A DNA stretch of 5,902 nucleotides, taken from the NCBI GenBank assembly GCA_903928045.1, contig CAIYPH010000395.1:1-5902 (forward strand). The letters run 5' to 3'. Positions 5,663 to 5,902 of this stretch are shown piece by piece. The stretch is from an uncultured Rhodospirillales bacterium (GTDB lineage: Bacteria > Pseudomonadota > Alphaproteobacteria > Acetobacterales > Acetobacteraceae). The position numbers and the translations under genes are program-made. A model generated the notes under the pieces. The model was not told where the DNA came from, made no database searches, and saw only the letters and a list, made by a program, of their open reading frames with translations. Each line of letters begins with the position of its first letter. The first letter of the stretch is position 1.

Positions 5663-5902
5663 TCAGGACCCGGGGGTCCAGGATTCGTAGTCGCTGCTCG
5701 CAGCCGCGCGCGCGCCGCCGGCATAGTCATGCCCGGGGGGACGGTAGCTTTCCGCGGTGCCGGTCGGATTGGGCAAATGCGGCTTCTGCCAGATGCGCTT
5801 GCCGGTCTCGGCGATCGGCGCATCGATCGTATAATGCAGCCAGGCATGCCACTCCGGCGGCACCTTGGTCGCCTCGGGTTCACCCGCATAGTCCACCCAG
5901 CG
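5663..5902 (-). CDS. NDUFA12-family NADH:ubiquinone oxidoreductase subunit, C-terminal part (cut by window edge)
   Basis: The last 79 codons plus stop of a gene that begins beyond the right edge. The visible protein starts RWVDYAGEPEATKVPPEWHA. It matches the NDUFA12 (mitochondrial B17.2) family, an accessory subunit of respiratory complex I found in alphaproteobacteria and mitochondria and located on the cytoplasmic arm. Recognisable points are the RWV.Y.GE..ASKVPPEWHAWLH-like block, the following W-rich basic segment (KRIWQKPHLPNPTGT), and YRPPGHDYAGG with a short C-terminal tail. The GTG at 5894-5896 is the Val inside RWVDY and not a start, because family similarity continues across it to the window edge. 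The gene is the first visible one of the minus-strand operon and precedes mlaD by 13 bases. Confidence 0.9.
   Translation of the reverse strand, partial: RWVDYAGEPEATKVPPEWHAWLHYTIDAPIAETGKRIWQKPHLPNPTGTAESYRPPGHDYAGGARAAASSDYESWTPGS

Noticed and set aside
5700..5720. Alternating CG run resembling a simple repeat
   Set aside because: It is short and lies in the coding sequence of the NDUFA12-like gene (Arg/Ala codons), as expected in a high-GC genome.
5650..5889. N-terminal extension of the mlaD frame by 80 codons
   Set aside because: The extension is Arg/Pro-rich, overlaps the NDUFA12-like coding region and would place the membrane anchor far from the N-terminus, unlike MlaD proteins.

Overview
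The window is a high-GC, densely packed stretch of a bacterial chromosome. It most likely comes from an alphaproteobacterium, and probably from the Acetobacteraceae or wider Rhodospirillales. The main evidence is the minus-strand run in the right half: a complex I NDUFA12-type subunit, an MCE/MlaD lipid-transport protein, a 74-residue conserved-looking protein and a DUF2155 protein. From memory, this neighbourhood is typical of that class. No rRNA, tRNA, CRISPR array, insertion sequence or phage gene was seen.

Left part (1-1067): the first 34 codons of a short-chain dehydrogenase/reductase run off the left edge on the minus strand. Upstream of it on the same strand is a GT25-family (LPS-type) glycosyltransferase. 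The 67-base gap between them holds a nested inverted repeat. A 120-base intergenic region then separates the glycosyltransferase from a divergent plus-strand pair and must carry the promoters for both directions, although no convincing -35/-10 pair could be read by eye.

Middle (1068-3600): the plus strand has an Old Yellow Enzyme-type flavin oxidoreductase closest to XenA/YqjM. Seven bases later comes an unusual 479-residue protein that joins an N-terminal glycosyltransferase-like (GT-A-like) half to a full-length C-terminal TylF/MycF-type O-methyltransferase half. In the methyltransferase half the SAM-binding motif is kept, but the acidic motifs expected to hold Mg2+ are changed (LDGD to LDGI, DDY to NGY). 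This is the most interesting protein in the window.

Right part (3619-5902): five minus-strand genes lie head to tail in the order NDUFA12-like, mlaD, 74-residue protein, DUF2155 protein, otsB (trehalose-6-phosphate phosphatase). Two junctions are 4-base ATGA overlaps, one is a 13-base overlap and one is a 13-base gap, so they very likely form one translationally coupled operon. It converges on the 479-residue gene across an 18-base gap.

The right-hand operon combines respiratory-chain assembly, envelope lipid transport and a trehalose step. The left and middle genes look like an accessory module for modifying surface sugars or small molecules (two glycosyltransferase-like proteins, one methyltransferase-like domain, two oxidoreductases). 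No complete new system is demonstrated, and the link between the left and middle genes is inferred only from proximity.
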